Assembly (NCBI RefSeq): GCF_036541335.1
Contig: NZ_JAZHBO010000002.1
Span: 62,001-126,000, forward strand
Direction: 5' to 3'
Source of the DNA: Aquilutibacter rugosus
GTDB lineage: Bacteria > Pseudomonadota > Gammaproteobacteria > Xanthomonadales > Xanthomonadaceae
DNA: 64,000 nucleotides
Below the pieces are notes generated by a model. The model saw nothing but the letters and a program-made list of their open reading frames with translations, searched no databases and was not told the DNA's origin. The position numbers and the translations under genes are program-made. This document shows positions 28,219 through 38,979 of the stretch, one piece after another (the stretch's first letter is position 1; each line of letters opens with the position of its first letter).

Positions 28219-29319
28219 ATGAAAAAGACGATTCTCGCGGCAGCCCTGCTGGGCGGCACTATGATTGCCGGCGCCGCCGCTGCACAAGACTTTGACAACC
28301 GTTGGTATGTCACCGGTACGGCTGGCTACAACTTCCAGGACAACGACCGCAACACCGAAGACACCCCGTTCGGCGCTATCGGTCTGGGTAAGCAAATCAC
28401 CCCGTCGGTTGCTGTCGACGTTGAACTCAACTACCAGAATCCGGCGACCACCCGTAATTCGGACCTGTACTGGCACCAGTACGGTATCTCGGTTGATGCC
28501 CGCAAGTTCTTCATGAATGACAAGAACTGGCGCCCGTATGTGGTTGGTGGCCTGGGCTACCAGTACCACTCCGAAGAAGTGGCCGCTCTGGACAACAACG
28601 GTCCGACCCATCGCAAGGGCGGCAACCTGGCTGCTAAGGCCGGTATCGGTCTGGAATCGCGCGCCAGCGATCGCGTCCGCGTCCGTACCGAACTCGCTTA
28701 CCGCGTTGATATGGATGACGAGGGCGTCTCTCCGAACTTTGACGGTTCGGCCGACGACAAGGACAGCTTTGGTGACCTGTTGGCCTCCATCGGCGTTGTA
28801 GTGCCGCTGGGCGCCCTGCCGGCCGCTCCGGTTCCGGAAGCTCCGGTCGTTGCGGCTCCGAGCTGCTCGGATCTGGATGACGACGGTGACGGCGTCAACA
28901 ACTGCAACGACAAGTGCCCGGGTTCGGCCGCCGGCCAAGCCATCGGTGCTGACGGTTGCCCGGTGCCGGTCTCGATCGACCTGCGCGGCGTGAACTTCGA
29001 TTTCGATAAGGACACCCTGCGTCCGGACGCCATCGAAATTCTGAACCAAGCGGTCGAAGTGCTGAAGCGCAACCCGACCATGCGTGCCGAAGTGGCCGGT
29101 CACACCGACTTGTGCGGTAGCGACAGCTACAACCAACCGCTGTCGGAACGCCGCGCACGCGTCGTGTATGACTACCTGACCGCTAACGGCATCGACGCCG
29201 CCCGTCTGAGTGGTCCGACCGGTTACGGCGAATCGCGTCCGCTGGAAAACACCCCGCAAACGCTGCCGGCCTGTAAGTCCGAAACCAACCGTCGCACCGA
29301 GCTGAACGTTCAGAACTAA
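28219..29319 (+). CDS. OmpA-family outer membrane protein, copy 1
   Basis: 366 residues. Signal peptide at 1-22 (cleavage before QDFDNRWY), an N-terminal beta-barrel of about 180 residues (opening with WYVTGTAGYNFQDND), a Pro/Ala hinge, a calcium-type Asp-rich segment SDLDDDGDGVNNCNDKCPG similar to a thrombospondin type 3 repeat, and a C-terminal OmpA domain that binds peptidoglycan (VNFDFDKDTLRPDA, GHTDLCGSDSYN, LSERRARVVYDYL, NRRTEL). Two Cys in the OmpA domain may form a disulfide. GGAGAG before the ATG. A close paralogue follows 310 bases later with its own promoter. Confidence 0.92.
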   Translation: MKKTILAAALLGGTMIAGAAAAQDFDNRWYVTGTAGYNFQDNDRNTEDTPFGAIGLGKQITPSVAVDVELNYQNPATTRNSDLYWHQYGISVDARKFFMNDKNWRPYVVGGLGYQYHSEEVAALDNNGPTHRKGGNLAAKAGIGLESRASDRVRVRTELAYRVDMDDEGVSPNFDGSADDKDSFGDLLASIGVVVPLGALPAAPVPEAPVVAAPSCSDLDDDGDGVNNCNDKCPGSAAGQAIGADGCPVPVSIDLRGVNFDFDKDTLRPDAIEILNQAVEVLKRNPTMRAEVAGHTDLCGSDSYNQPLSERRARVVYDYLTANGIDAARLSGPTGYGESRPLENTPQTLPACKSETNRRTELNVQN

Positions 29320-29356
29320 TTCAGGTTCTGTTCAGCTTAAGTTGATCGGTTAAAGA

Positions 29357-29388
29357 AAAGGGCTCGATCTTCGGATCGGGCCCTTTTT
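29357..29388 (+). terminator. Terminator with TTCG loop after ompA copy 1
   Basis: AAAGGGCTCGATC and GATCGGGCCCTTT (one G-U pair) around TTCG, followed by a T-run. It separates the two ompA genes transcriptionally. Confidence 0.92.
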
Positions 29389-29496
29389 CCGTATATACAG
29401 GTTAATTGTCGGGGGCGGGGCGCCGAAATCGCCTTCACACCGCCATCATGACTACCAATTAAATCTGAACGGGTTTCTAAATAAATACGCAATTGA

Positions 29497-29525
29497 TTGT
29501 TAAGGGTTCGCTAACTGTGTATATT
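29497..29525 (+). promoter_or_regulatory. Promoter of ompA copy 2
   Basis: TTGTTA (29497-29502), a 17-base spacer and TATATT (29520-29525), giving a leader of about 98 bases. The 10-mer TAAGGGTTCG (29501-29510) overlaps the -35 box and spacer. It sits in an AT-rich stretch (29450-29625), where nothing else was recognised in this 310-base gap. Confidence 0.5.
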
Positions 29526-29629
29526 TGGCCTTGCGAATGTCCTATCGGATTTCTCACCTTTCCGGTGTGACGGTCGTTTACATAAAAATATTTTTTCGAC
29601 AGCTAATAATTGTCATTAGGAGTTAAACC

Positions 29630-30721
29630 ATGAAGATCCGCCTCTTGGCTGCCGCGCTGCTTGCTGGCGTCGCAGTCGCCAACGTTGCAGGTGCCCAAGA
29701 TTTCGACAACCGCTGGTACGTCACCGGTTCTGTGGGCATGAATTTCCAAGACAATGACCGCAACACGGAAGATACCCCGTTTGGCGCCATCGGTCTGGGC
29801 AAGCAAATCTCGCCGTCCGTCGCTGTCGATGTCGAACTCAACTACCAAAATCCGGCAACGACCCGTAACTCGGACCTGTACTGGCACCAGTACGGCATTT
29901 CGCTGGACCTGCGTAAGTTCTTCATGAACGACAAGGCATGGCGTCCGTACGTGGTTGGTGGCCTGGGTTACCAATACCACTCCGAAGAAATCGCTGCCCT
30001 GAACAACAATGGCCCGACCCACCGTAAGGATGGTGGCCTGGGTGCCAAGGCCGGTATCGGTCTGCAATCCGAAGGCAAGCGCGTTAAGGTCCGTACCGAA
30101 ATCGCTTACCGTCTGGACATGGACGACGAAGGCGTTTCCCCGAACTTCGACGGTTCGATCGACGACAAGGACAGCTTCGCTGACCTGCTGGCCTCGATCG
30201 GCGTTGTGGTCCCGCTGGGCGCGCTGCCGGTTGCCCCGGTTGTCGAAGCTCCGGTTGCTCCGAGCTGCTCGGATCTGGACGACGACGGTGACGGCGTCAA
30301 CAACTGCAACGACAAGTGCCCGGGCTCGCAAGCCGGTGAAGCTATCGGTGCTGACGGCTGTGCCGTTCCGGTTTCGATCGACCTCAAGGGCGTGAACTTC
30401 GATTTCGACAAGTCCACCCTGCGTCCGGACGCTATCGAAATCCTGAACAACGCTGTTGAAGTTCTGAAGCGTAACCCTGCAATGCGCGTTGAAGTTGCCG
30501 GTCACACCGACTTGTGCGGTTCCGACACCTACAACCAATCGCTGTCGGAACGCCGCGCTCGCGTCGTGTACGACTACCTGACCGCTAACGGCATCGACGC
30601 TTCGCGTCTGGCCGGTCCGAACGGTTACGGCGAATCGCGTCCGCTGGAAAACACCCCGCAAACGCTGCCGGCCTGTAAGTCGGAAAACAACCGTCGCACC
30701 GAACTGAACACCGGCGCTTAA
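29630..30721 (+). CDS. OmpA-family outer membrane protein, copy 2
   Basis: 363 residues with the same architecture as copy 1: signal peptide 1-22, beta-barrel, Asp-rich type-3-like segment, and C-terminal peptidoglycan-binding OmpA domain ending NRRTELNTGA. Most of the sequence is identical to copy 1; differences concentrate in the signal peptide, a barrel loop around residues 115-150 and the hinge. AGGAG lies before the ATG. The tight similarity and head-to-tail placement indicate a recent tandem duplication, or continued gene conversion. Each copy has its own terminator. Confidence 0.92.
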   Translation: MKIRLLAAALLAGVAVANVAGAQDFDNRWYVTGSVGMNFQDNDRNTEDTPFGAIGLGKQISPSVAVDVELNYQNPATTRNSDLYWHQYGISLDLRKFFMNDKAWRPYVVGGLGYQYHSEEIAALNNNGPTHRKDGGLGAKAGIGLQSEGKRVKVRTEIAYRLDMDDEGVSPNFDGSIDDKDSFADLLASIGVVVPLGALPVAPVVEAPVAPSCSDLDDDGDGVNNCNDKCPGSQAGEAIGADGCAVPVSIDLKGVNFDFDKSTLRPDAIEILNNAVEVLKRNPAMRVEVAGHTDLCGSDTYNQSLSERRARVVYDYLTANGIDASRLAGPNGYGESRPLENTPQTLPACKSENNRRTELNTGA

Positions 30722-30736
30722 TGCATCCCGGGTTCG

Positions 30737-30754
30737 TCTGATCTTCGGATCAGA
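30737..30754 (+). promoter_or_regulatory. TTCG-loop hairpin after ompA copy 2
   Basis: TCTGATC/GATCAGA around TTCG, 16 bases past the stop and without a T-run. It probably stabilises the 3' end of a highly expressed message and precedes the true terminator. Confidence 0.5.
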
Positions 30755-30769
30755 GCGACAGTGAAATGG

Positions 30770-30802
30770 AAAGGCCCAACTTCGGTTGGGCCTTTCTGTT
30801 TT
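30770..30802 (+). terminator. Terminator with TTCG loop after ompA copy 2
   Basis: AAAGGCCCAAC and GTTGGGCCTTT around TTCG, followed by CTGTTTT. It is the second of two consecutive hairpins. Confidence 0.9.
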
Positions 30803-30877
30803 GGCAGCATCGAACATTGTTGATTGCTGTGGGGTAGGGTAAAGTACAAAGGTCTGTTTCCTGTTGAGGGTGATCAA

Positions 30878-31384
30878 ATGCGTTGGTTCGCTGTTGCCGC
30901 AGTAGCGGCTTTAGGCTGGTTGGTCGCATCGCCTGCCGGCGCGCAGGAAAACACCTGCGGTGCCATCGCCAAGGTGCAAGCCAGTGAACTCAGCCTGGCA
31001 CCCGAGCTGGAATCGCCGGCCAGCTATGTGCTGGGTGGCGCCACCGGTGTTTTGACGCAGGCTTATAACCAGACCTTGTCCGTCGATCATCTGATTACCC
31101 GCCTCAAGCTGACCAATTGTCGGGCCTTGGCCGCTGCATCGGCGCCCAAGATCAATGCGGGCATGATTGATGCCGCCGGCTACAAGCCCAAAACTGAATT
31201 CGATAACACGCCGTGGCGTTTCAATATGACCCAGAACGGCAAGAAAATGACCGCCGATGAATTTGATGCCTGGATGAAGTCCAAGGGCATCCGCATTGCC
31301 AAGGGTGCGCCGCAGCCGCAACCGGCCGCAGTGACACCGAGCGTCAGCCCTAGCCAAGGTGCAACGGTTCCCGCCACGCCGTAA
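30878..31384 (+). CDS. Exported protein of unknown function
   Basis: 168 residues from ATG 30878. A signal peptide (MRWFAVAAVAALGWLVASPAGAQ) is followed by a mostly helical region with two Cys, a segment containing DNTPWRFNMTQNGKKMTADEFDAWMKSKG, and a Pro/Ala-rich C-terminal tail. I do not recognise the family. TGAGGG lies upstream. The last 26 bases overlap the next gene in another frame. Confidence 0.65.
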   Translation: MRWFAVAAVAALGWLVASPAGAQENTCGAIAKVQASELSLAPELESPASYVLGGATGVLTQAYNQTLSVDHLITRLKLTNCRALAAASAPKINAGMIDAAGYKPKTEFDNTPWRFNMTQNGKKMTADEFDAWMKSKGIRIAKGAPQPQPAAVTPSVSPSQGATVPATP

Positions 31385-32180
31385 ATCGGCGTCCGCGGCC
31401 GGCAAACGGCCTTCTCAACGAACAACTGCTGCGGAGCCACGGGCACCGCGGCACGGTCTTGCGCGCGTGCTGTCCAAGGCGGGTGTGTGCTCGCGCTCCG
31501 ATGCCGAGAGGCGTATCCGTGAGGGGCGAGTCACGGTCAATGATCGTGTAATTACGGATCCGGAATTCCCGATTGCGGCGGGGACTGTTCCTAGAATCAC
31601 ACTCGATGGTGTGGCGATAACCGCTGCCGCCGAGCGACTGGTGATTGCGTTGAACAAGCCCCGTGGGGTGGTCACTACGGCCAACGATGAAAAAGGCCGC
31701 GACACGGTCTACACCGCACTGGCCGGTAGTGGTCTGCCGTGGATGGCGCCGGTGGGGCGACTGGATAAGGCCAGCGAAGGTCTGCTCCTGATGAGCAATG
31801 ATCCGCAATGGGCAGCGCAGGTTACGTCGCCGCAGTTCCATCTGGACAAGTGCTACCACGTCAAGGTAACGGCGCTGTGGGACGAGGTGCATTGCCGGCA
31901 AATGGAGCAAGGCGTTACTGTGGCTGGCGACAAGGATCTATGGACGGCCAAGCGTGCTCGGGTGTTGCGACGTGGGACCCGATCCACTTGGCTGGAGATC
32001 ACTCTCGACGAGGGCAAAAACCGTCAGATCCGTCGCATTGTCGAAGCGATGGACGCGGAAGTCGAACGGCTCGTGCGTGTTGCTATCGGTGCACTGCAGT
32101 TAGGGGAGTTGCCCAAAGGCCAGTGGCGCAGGCTGACTGTAGCCGAGCAGAATCTGCTGGTGCCAAACAAAAACCCCTGA
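31359..32180 (+). CDS. Pseudouridine synthase, RsuA/RluB family
   Basis: 273 residues. A basic, low-complexity N-terminal tail is followed by an S4 RNA-binding domain (LSKAGVCSRSDAERRIREGRVTVN, about residues 38-62) and the catalytic domain with VGRLDKASEGLLLMSND, whose Asp is the catalytic residue, and GKNRQIRRI near the C-terminus. It isomerises uridine in rRNA; RsuA, RluB and RluF cannot be separated by eye. The proposed start is GTG 31359, inside the preceding gene; no ATG is available before the S4 domain. The stop codon lies inside the terminator stem. Confidence 0.85.
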   Translation: MQRFPPRRKSASAAGKRPSQRTTAAEPRAPRHGLARVLSKAGVCSRSDAERRIREGRVTVNDRVITDPEFPIAAGTVPRITLDGVAITAAAERLVIALNKPRGVVTTANDEKGRDTVYTALAGSGLPWMAPVGRLDKASEGLLLMSNDPQWAAQVTSPQFHLDKCYHVKVTALWDEVHCRQMEQGVTVAGDKDLWTAKRARVLRRGTRSTWLEITLDEGKNRQIRRIVEAMDAEVERLVRVAIGALQLGELPKGQWRRLTVAEQNLLVPNKNP

Positions 32181-32197
32181 AATCTCAGGGGTTTTTT
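32169..32197. terminator. Bidirectional terminator between the pseudouridine synthase and kbl
   Basis: AAAAACCCCTGA and TCAGGGGTTTTTT around AATC. The stop codon of the synthase is inside the 5' arm. Confidence 0.92.
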
Positions 32198-32219
32198 AGT
32201 AGCGGCGGGAGTAGGCGTA

Positions 32220-33410
32220 TTACTGAATGACGCCCAGTTCCTTACCGATGCGGATAAACGCATCAATGGCGCGATCGAGCTGCTCACGCGAATGCGCGGC
32301 TGACATCTGCGTGCGGATGCGCGCCTGATCCTTTGGTACCACCGGGAAGAAGAAACCGATGGCGTAGATGCCTTCCTCGAGCAGGCGCTCGGCAAAGCGT
32401 TGGGCCAGCGGTGCATCGTAGAGCATGACCGGGCAGATCGGGTGGATGCCCGGTTTGATATCAAATCCGGCAGCGGTCATGCGATCACGGAAGTGGCGCG
32501 TATTGTCCTGCAGTTGATCGCGCAGGTGGCCGGCCTGGGACAGCATGTCGAAGGCCTTGGTGCCGGCAGCGACGACGTGCGGCGGTAGTGAATTGGAGAA
32601 CAGGTACGGACGCGAACGCTGACGCAGCAGTTCGATCACTTCGCGCTTGGCGGTGGTGAAGCCGCCGAGAGCGCCACCCATGGCTTTGCCCAGCGTGCCG
32701 GTGATGATGTCAATGCGATCGAGCACGCCCATGACCTCGGCCGAGCCGCGGCCGGTCGCGCCGAGGAAGCCGGTCGCATGGCATTCGTCGATGTGGACCA
32801 GGGCGCCGTATTTAGCGGCCAGTGCGGTGATTTCATCGAGCGGAGCAATAAAGCCGTCCATGGAAAACACGCCGTCGGTGGTGACCAGAATCGTGCGGGC
32901 ACCGTCGGCCTTGGCCTGCTGCAGCTGGCGTTCCAGATCTTCCATGTTGCAGTTGGCGTAGCGATAACGCTTGGCCTTGCACAGACGCACGCCGTCAATG
33001 ATGGAGGCGTGATTCAGCGCATCGCTGATGATGGCGTCGTTTTCGTCGAGCAGCGGTTCAAACAGCCCGCCGTTGGCATCAAAGCAGGCGGCATAAAGGA
33101 TGGTGTCCTCTTTGCCGAAGAACGAAGCGATCCTGGCTTCGAGCTCCTTGTGCAAATCCTGCGTGCCGCAGATAAAACGTACCGAAGCCATGCCGAAACC
33201 ATGGGTATCCAGTGCGTCTTTGGCAACGGCAATAATGTCCGGATGATCTGCCAGACCCAGATAGTTGTTGGCGCAGAAATTCAGGACCTTGCGTCCATCC
33301 TGCAGTTCAATTTCGGCCGACTGCGGTGAGGTGATAATGCGTTCGGATTTGAACAGGCCCGCATCGCGGATCTCCTGCAGCGTCTGTTCGTAACGTGCGG
33401 TCAGTGACAT
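32220..33410 (-). CDS. kbl: Glycine C-acetyltransferase (2-amino-3-ketobutyrate CoA ligase)
   Basis: 396 residues, alpha-oxoamine synthase family. PLP Lys242 lies in GTLGKAMGG; HIDECHATGFLG and the N-terminal FCANNYLGLADHP are typical. It splits 2-amino-3-ketobutyrate with CoA to glycine and acetyl-CoA. It is transcribed after tdh with a six-base gap, so the product of Tdh passes to Kbl. The gene order tdh-kbl is the reverse of that in E. coli. Confidence 0.95.
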   Translation of the reverse strand: MSLTARYEQTLQEIRDAGLFKSERIITSPQSAEIELQDGRKVLNFCANNYLGLADHPDIIAVAKDALDTHGFGMASVRFICGTQDLHKELEARIASFFGKEDTILYAACFDANGGLFEPLLDENDAIISDALNHASIIDGVRLCKAKRYRYANCNMEDLERQLQQAKADGARTILVTTDGVFSMDGFIAPLDEITALAAKYGALVHIDECHATGFLGATGRGSAEVMGVLDRIDIITGTLGKAMGGALGGFTTAKREVIELLRQRSRPYLFSNSLPPHVVAAGTKAFDMLSQAGHLRDQLQDNTRHFRDRMTAAGFDIKPGIHPICPVMLYDAPLAQRFAERLLEEGIYAIGFFFPVVPKDQARIRTQMSAAHSREQLDRAIDAFIRIGKELGVIQ

Positions 33411-33416
33411 GGCGTA

Positions 33417-34454
33417 TTAGTTCCAGGAAAGCACTATCTTGCCGGACTTGCCTTGTTCCATCAGGTCGAAACCCTCCTGGAAGCGGTCAATCGGCAGCTG
33501 GTGGGTCATGGCCTTGCCCAGCGGGAAACCGGACAGGACCAGTTGCGTCATCTTGTACCAGGTTTCGTACATGCGACGACCGTAAATGCCCTGCAAGGTC
33601 AGACCCTTAAAGATGATCTTGTCCCAATCGACGCCGGCGCCCTTTGGCATGATGCCGAGCATGGCCACCTTGCCGCCGTGGTACATGCAATCGAGCATGT
33701 CGTTAAAAGCCTGCGGGCTGCCGCTCATTTCCAGACCGACGTCAAAGCCTTCCATGTGCAGTTCGCTCATCACGTCCTTGAGTGACGTGTTGGCGACGTT
33801 GACGACACGCGTGGCGCCCATGTCGGCGGCCAGCTTGAGCCGGTAATCGTTGACGTCAGTCACCACCACGTTGCGTGCGCCGATGTGCTTGCAGATACCG
33901 GCAGCAATCACACCGATCGGACCGGCGCCGGTAATCAGTACGTCTTCGCCGATGACGTCGAATTCGAGCGCGCAGTGCGCCGCATTGCCGTAGGGATCAA
34001 AGAACGCGGCCAGTTCCGACGGGATCTGATCGGGAATCGGCCACAGGTTGCTAGCCGGCATCACCATGTATTCGGCGAAGGCACCGTTGCGGCTCACGCC
34101 AATGCCAACGGTATTCGGGCACAGGTGCTGTTTGCCGGCGCGACAGTTGCGGCAGTGGCCGCAAACGATGTGGCCCTCGGCCGAGACGCGCTGTCCGACC
34201 GTATAACCGCTCACGGCGCTGCCCATTTCGACAATGCGGCCGACGAATTCGTGGCCAATCACCAAACCGGGGCGAATGGTGCGCTGGCTCCACTCATCCC
34301 ACATGTAAATGTGCAGATCGGTGCCGCAAATGGCGGTTTTTTCGAGCTTAATCAGGACTTCATTCGGGCCGGGGGCGGGAACCGGAACGTCCTCCATCCA
34401 GATGCCTTTGGTAGCTTCGCGCTTGACCAGCGCCTTCATAGTGGTTGGAGCCAT
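33417..34454 (-). CDS. tdh: L-threonine 3-dehydrogenase
   Basis: 345 residues, zinc-containing medium-chain dehydrogenase. Catalytic zinc ligands Cys43, His68 and Glu69 (AICGTDLHIY, GHEFVG), structural zinc Cys98, Cys101, Cys104 and Cys112, and a Rossmann motif ITGAGPIGVIAAGI. It oxidises threonine to 2-amino-3-ketobutyrate with NAD. Translation may start at 34454 or at Met6 (34439); AGG upstream favours the first. Divergent from the S46 peptidase pair. Confidence 0.95.
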   Translation of the reverse strand: MAPTTMKALVKREATKGIWMEDVPVPAPGPNEVLIKLEKTAICGTDLHIYMWDEWSQRTIRPGLVIGHEFVGRIVEMGSAVSGYTVGQRVSAEGHIVCGHCRNCRAGKQHLCPNTVGIGVSRNGAFAEYMVMPASNLWPIPDQIPSELAAFFDPYGNAAHCALEFDVIGEDVLITGAGPIGVIAAGICKHIGARNVVVTDVNDYRLKLAADMGATRVVNVANTSLKDVMSELHMEGFDVGLEMSGSPQAFNDMLDCMYHGGKVAMLGIMPKGAGVDWDKIIFKGLTLQGIYGRRMYETWYKMTQLVLSGFPLGKAMTHQLPIDRFQEGFDLMEQGKSGKIVLSWN

Positions 34455-34529
34455 AACGAACGACCTATTTAACCGTACCCGGGAACCTGCGATTATATCA
34501 ATCTGACTGAATTTGGAGCTGATTCCCGC

Positions 34530-36707
34530 ATGCGATTGACTTTACTGGCGGTTGCCCTGTCTACGTTGTGCCTGTCCACCACGGCTACGGTCGCCCGGGC
34601 GGATGAGGGCATGTGGATGCCTTCGCAATTGCCGGATATTGCGAAGTCAATGCGCGAGCGCGGTTTCCGCGGCGATCCTAAGCAGATGGCCAACCTGGCC
34701 ACGGCGCCCATGAATGCGGTGGTCAAAGTCGGTGGCGGTACCGGCGCCTTTGTCTCGGACCAAGGTCTGGTGCTGACCAATCATCACGTGGCCTTTGGCG
34801 TGATTCAGTACAACAGCAAGCCGGAGCACGATTACATCGCTAAGGGATACATCGCGGCAGACCGCTCCGGGGAACTGCCGGCGAATCCGGATTTCCGTGT
34901 GCTGGTCACCACCGATTTCGACAATGTCACAGCGCAAGTGCTTAAGGGCACGGCGGGTCTCAAGGGCAAGGCATACAACGATGCGGTCGAGCGCGCTTCG
35001 AAGGCACTGGTGAGCGCCTGTGAGGCCACGGCAGGATATCGCTGCCAGGTCGTCAGCATGTATTACGGTGCCGAGTTCTATCGCGTGCGCCAACTGGAAT
35101 TGCGCGATGTGCGACTGGTCTACGCACCACCGAGTGACATCGGCAATTACGGCGGTGAGACCGACAACTTTATGTGGCCGCGTCATGCCGGTGATTTCAC
35201 GATTTTGCGTGCGTATGTCGGTAAAGACGGCAAGCCCGCTGATTATTCGCCGGATAACGTGCCGTATGTGCCGCCATCGCATCTGCAGATCTCTACGCGT
35301 AATGTGAAAGAGGGCGATTACGCCATGCTTGCGGGGTATCCTGGCATTACCTATCGCCATCGCACCGCTGCCGAGTTTGCCCAGCAGATGGATTGGCAAC
35401 TGCCATCGCGTGTGGCGCTGTTCGATGGCATGATCCGCACCATTGAAACGGCGACAAAGGGGAATGCCGATGCAACGGTTGCGTATGCATCGCAGATGCG
35501 CAGTCTGAAAAACAACCTCAAGCGCGCGCAAGGCGAGCTCGAGGGCATGCAACGTTCCAATTCAGCGACTGTGCGTGCGCAAGATGAGCAGGCCATGTTG
35601 GCATGGTTGCGCGGCGGTAAAACGGGCGCTCTCGATGTGGCTGCAACGCTGGGCGGAATTCAGGAACTTCAACAAGGTCTGGCAACCGCGGGCGCACTGC
35701 GCGAGCGCGATCAGCTGTTGAGTACGATCGTTGGTCAGACCCAGTTATTCCGATCGGCAGTGGAACTGCAGCGCCGTGCGCTGGAGCGTCAGCGCCCCGA
35801 TGCCGAGCGCCGATCCGGCTTCCAGGAGCGTGACGAAAAGCTGATCCTTGGTCGTCTGCAGCAAGTGCAGCGCCGATATACGCCCGCCGTGGAGCAGGCC
35901 TTGCTGCTCGATCTGGTGCGGCAGTATCAGGCCTTGCCTGCTGCACAACATGTGGCCGAATGGGACGCCGTGTTCGGTACCGATCCCGCGCAAACCGCCG
36001 ATCGCATTGCAGCACTGTACGCCGGCAGCACCCTGCAAGATGAATCCCGTCGCGTCGGCTGGCTTCATGCCGATGCCAGAGCATTGACCGCGGCAGATGA
36101 CACCTTGCTCAAAGCAGCCGCCTTGCTGGTGCCGGCCATGGTCCGTCTCGATGACGAGCGCGACACCCGCGACGGCGAATCCCTGCGTTTGCGTCCGACC
36201 TACATGCAAGCTCTGATTGCGTACCGCAAATCGCAGGGCCGGGCAGTCTATCCCGATGCCAATTCCACGCTGCGGGTGAGCTTCGGTCGTATTCAGGCGC
36301 TGTCGCCACGCGACGGTGTGGATTATCGCCCGCTCACCACGGTGGCCGGCATTGCGGAGAAACACACCGGCAGCGATCCATTCAATGCACCGCAACCTCT
36401 GCTCGATGCCATTCGCAAGGGTGACTTCGGCACTACCGCGGAGCCGAGTCTGAAAACACAGACGGTCAACTTTTTGACCAATCTCGATACCACCGGCGGC
36501 AATTCCGGTTCGCCGGTACTCGATGCCGACGGCAAGCTGATTGGCCTGAATTTTGACAGCAACTGGGAGGCGGTCAGCGCCAGTTGGGCCTTCGATCCGC
36601 GTTATAAGCGCGCGATTCATGTGGATATGCGCTACATGCGCTGGCTGATGGCCAAGGTCTATCCGGCACCCCATCTGCTGCGCGAACTCAATCTGCCGGC
36701 GCAATAA
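34530..36707 (+). CDS. S46 dipeptidyl peptidase, DPP11-like (Ser at the specificity position)
   Basis: 725 residues with a signal peptide (about 1-24). The chymotrypsin-like fold is split by a large helical domain: His in TNHHVAFG near residue 86 and Ser659 in GGNSGSPV. Eighteen residues after the catalytic serine, where P. gingivalis DPP11 has Arg673 and DPP7 has Gly673, this protein has Ser677 (NFDSNWE). Published work on the family groups Arg/Ser there with DPP11, which releases dipeptides with acidic P1 residues. It would act in the periplasm. It is followed 64 bases later by a Gly-type paralogue. Confidence 0.88.
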   Translation: MRLTLLAVALSTLCLSTTATVARADEGMWMPSQLPDIAKSMRERGFRGDPKQMANLATAPMNAVVKVGGGTGAFVSDQGLVLTNHHVAFGVIQYNSKPEHDYIAKGYIAADRSGELPANPDFRVLVTTDFDNVTAQVLKGTAGLKGKAYNDAVERASKALVSACEATAGYRCQVVSMYYGAEFYRVRQLELRDVRLVYAPPSDIGNYGGETDNFMWPRHAGDFTILRAYVGKDGKPADYSPDNVPYVPPSHLQISTRNVKEGDYAMLAGYPGITYRHRTAAEFAQQMDWQLPSRVALFDGMIRTIETATKGNADATVAYASQMRSLKNNLKRAQGELEGMQRSNSATVRAQDEQAMLAWLRGGKTGALDVAATLGGIQELQQGLATAGALRERDQLLSTIVGQTQLFRSAVELQRRALERQRPDAERRSGFQERDEKLILGRLQQVQRRYTPAVEQALLLDLVRQYQALPAAQHVAEWDAVFGTDPAQTADRIAALYAGSTLQDESRRVGWLHADARALTAADDTLLKAAALLVPAMVRLDDERDTRDGESLRLRPTYMQALIAYRKSQGRAVYPDANSTLRVSFGRIQALSPRDGVDYRPLTTVAGIAEKHTGSDPFNAPQPLLDAIRKGDFGTTAEPSLKTQTVNFLTNLDTTGGNSGSPVLDADGKLIGLNFDSNWEAVSASWAFDPRYKRAIHVDMRYMRWLMAKVYPAPHLLRELNLPAQ

Positions 36708-36771
36708 CTCGAACGCCCGTGCCCGTTCAATCAAAAATCTTTTCAATACACGACTACTACAAGGAACTGCA

Positions 36772-38978
<2,207 letters not shown>

Positions 38979-38979
<1 letters not shown>

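Noticed and set aside
28180..30877. Two similar minus-strand frames opposite the ompA genes
   Set aside because: They resemble each other only because the sense genes are duplicates; no independent evidence of coding.
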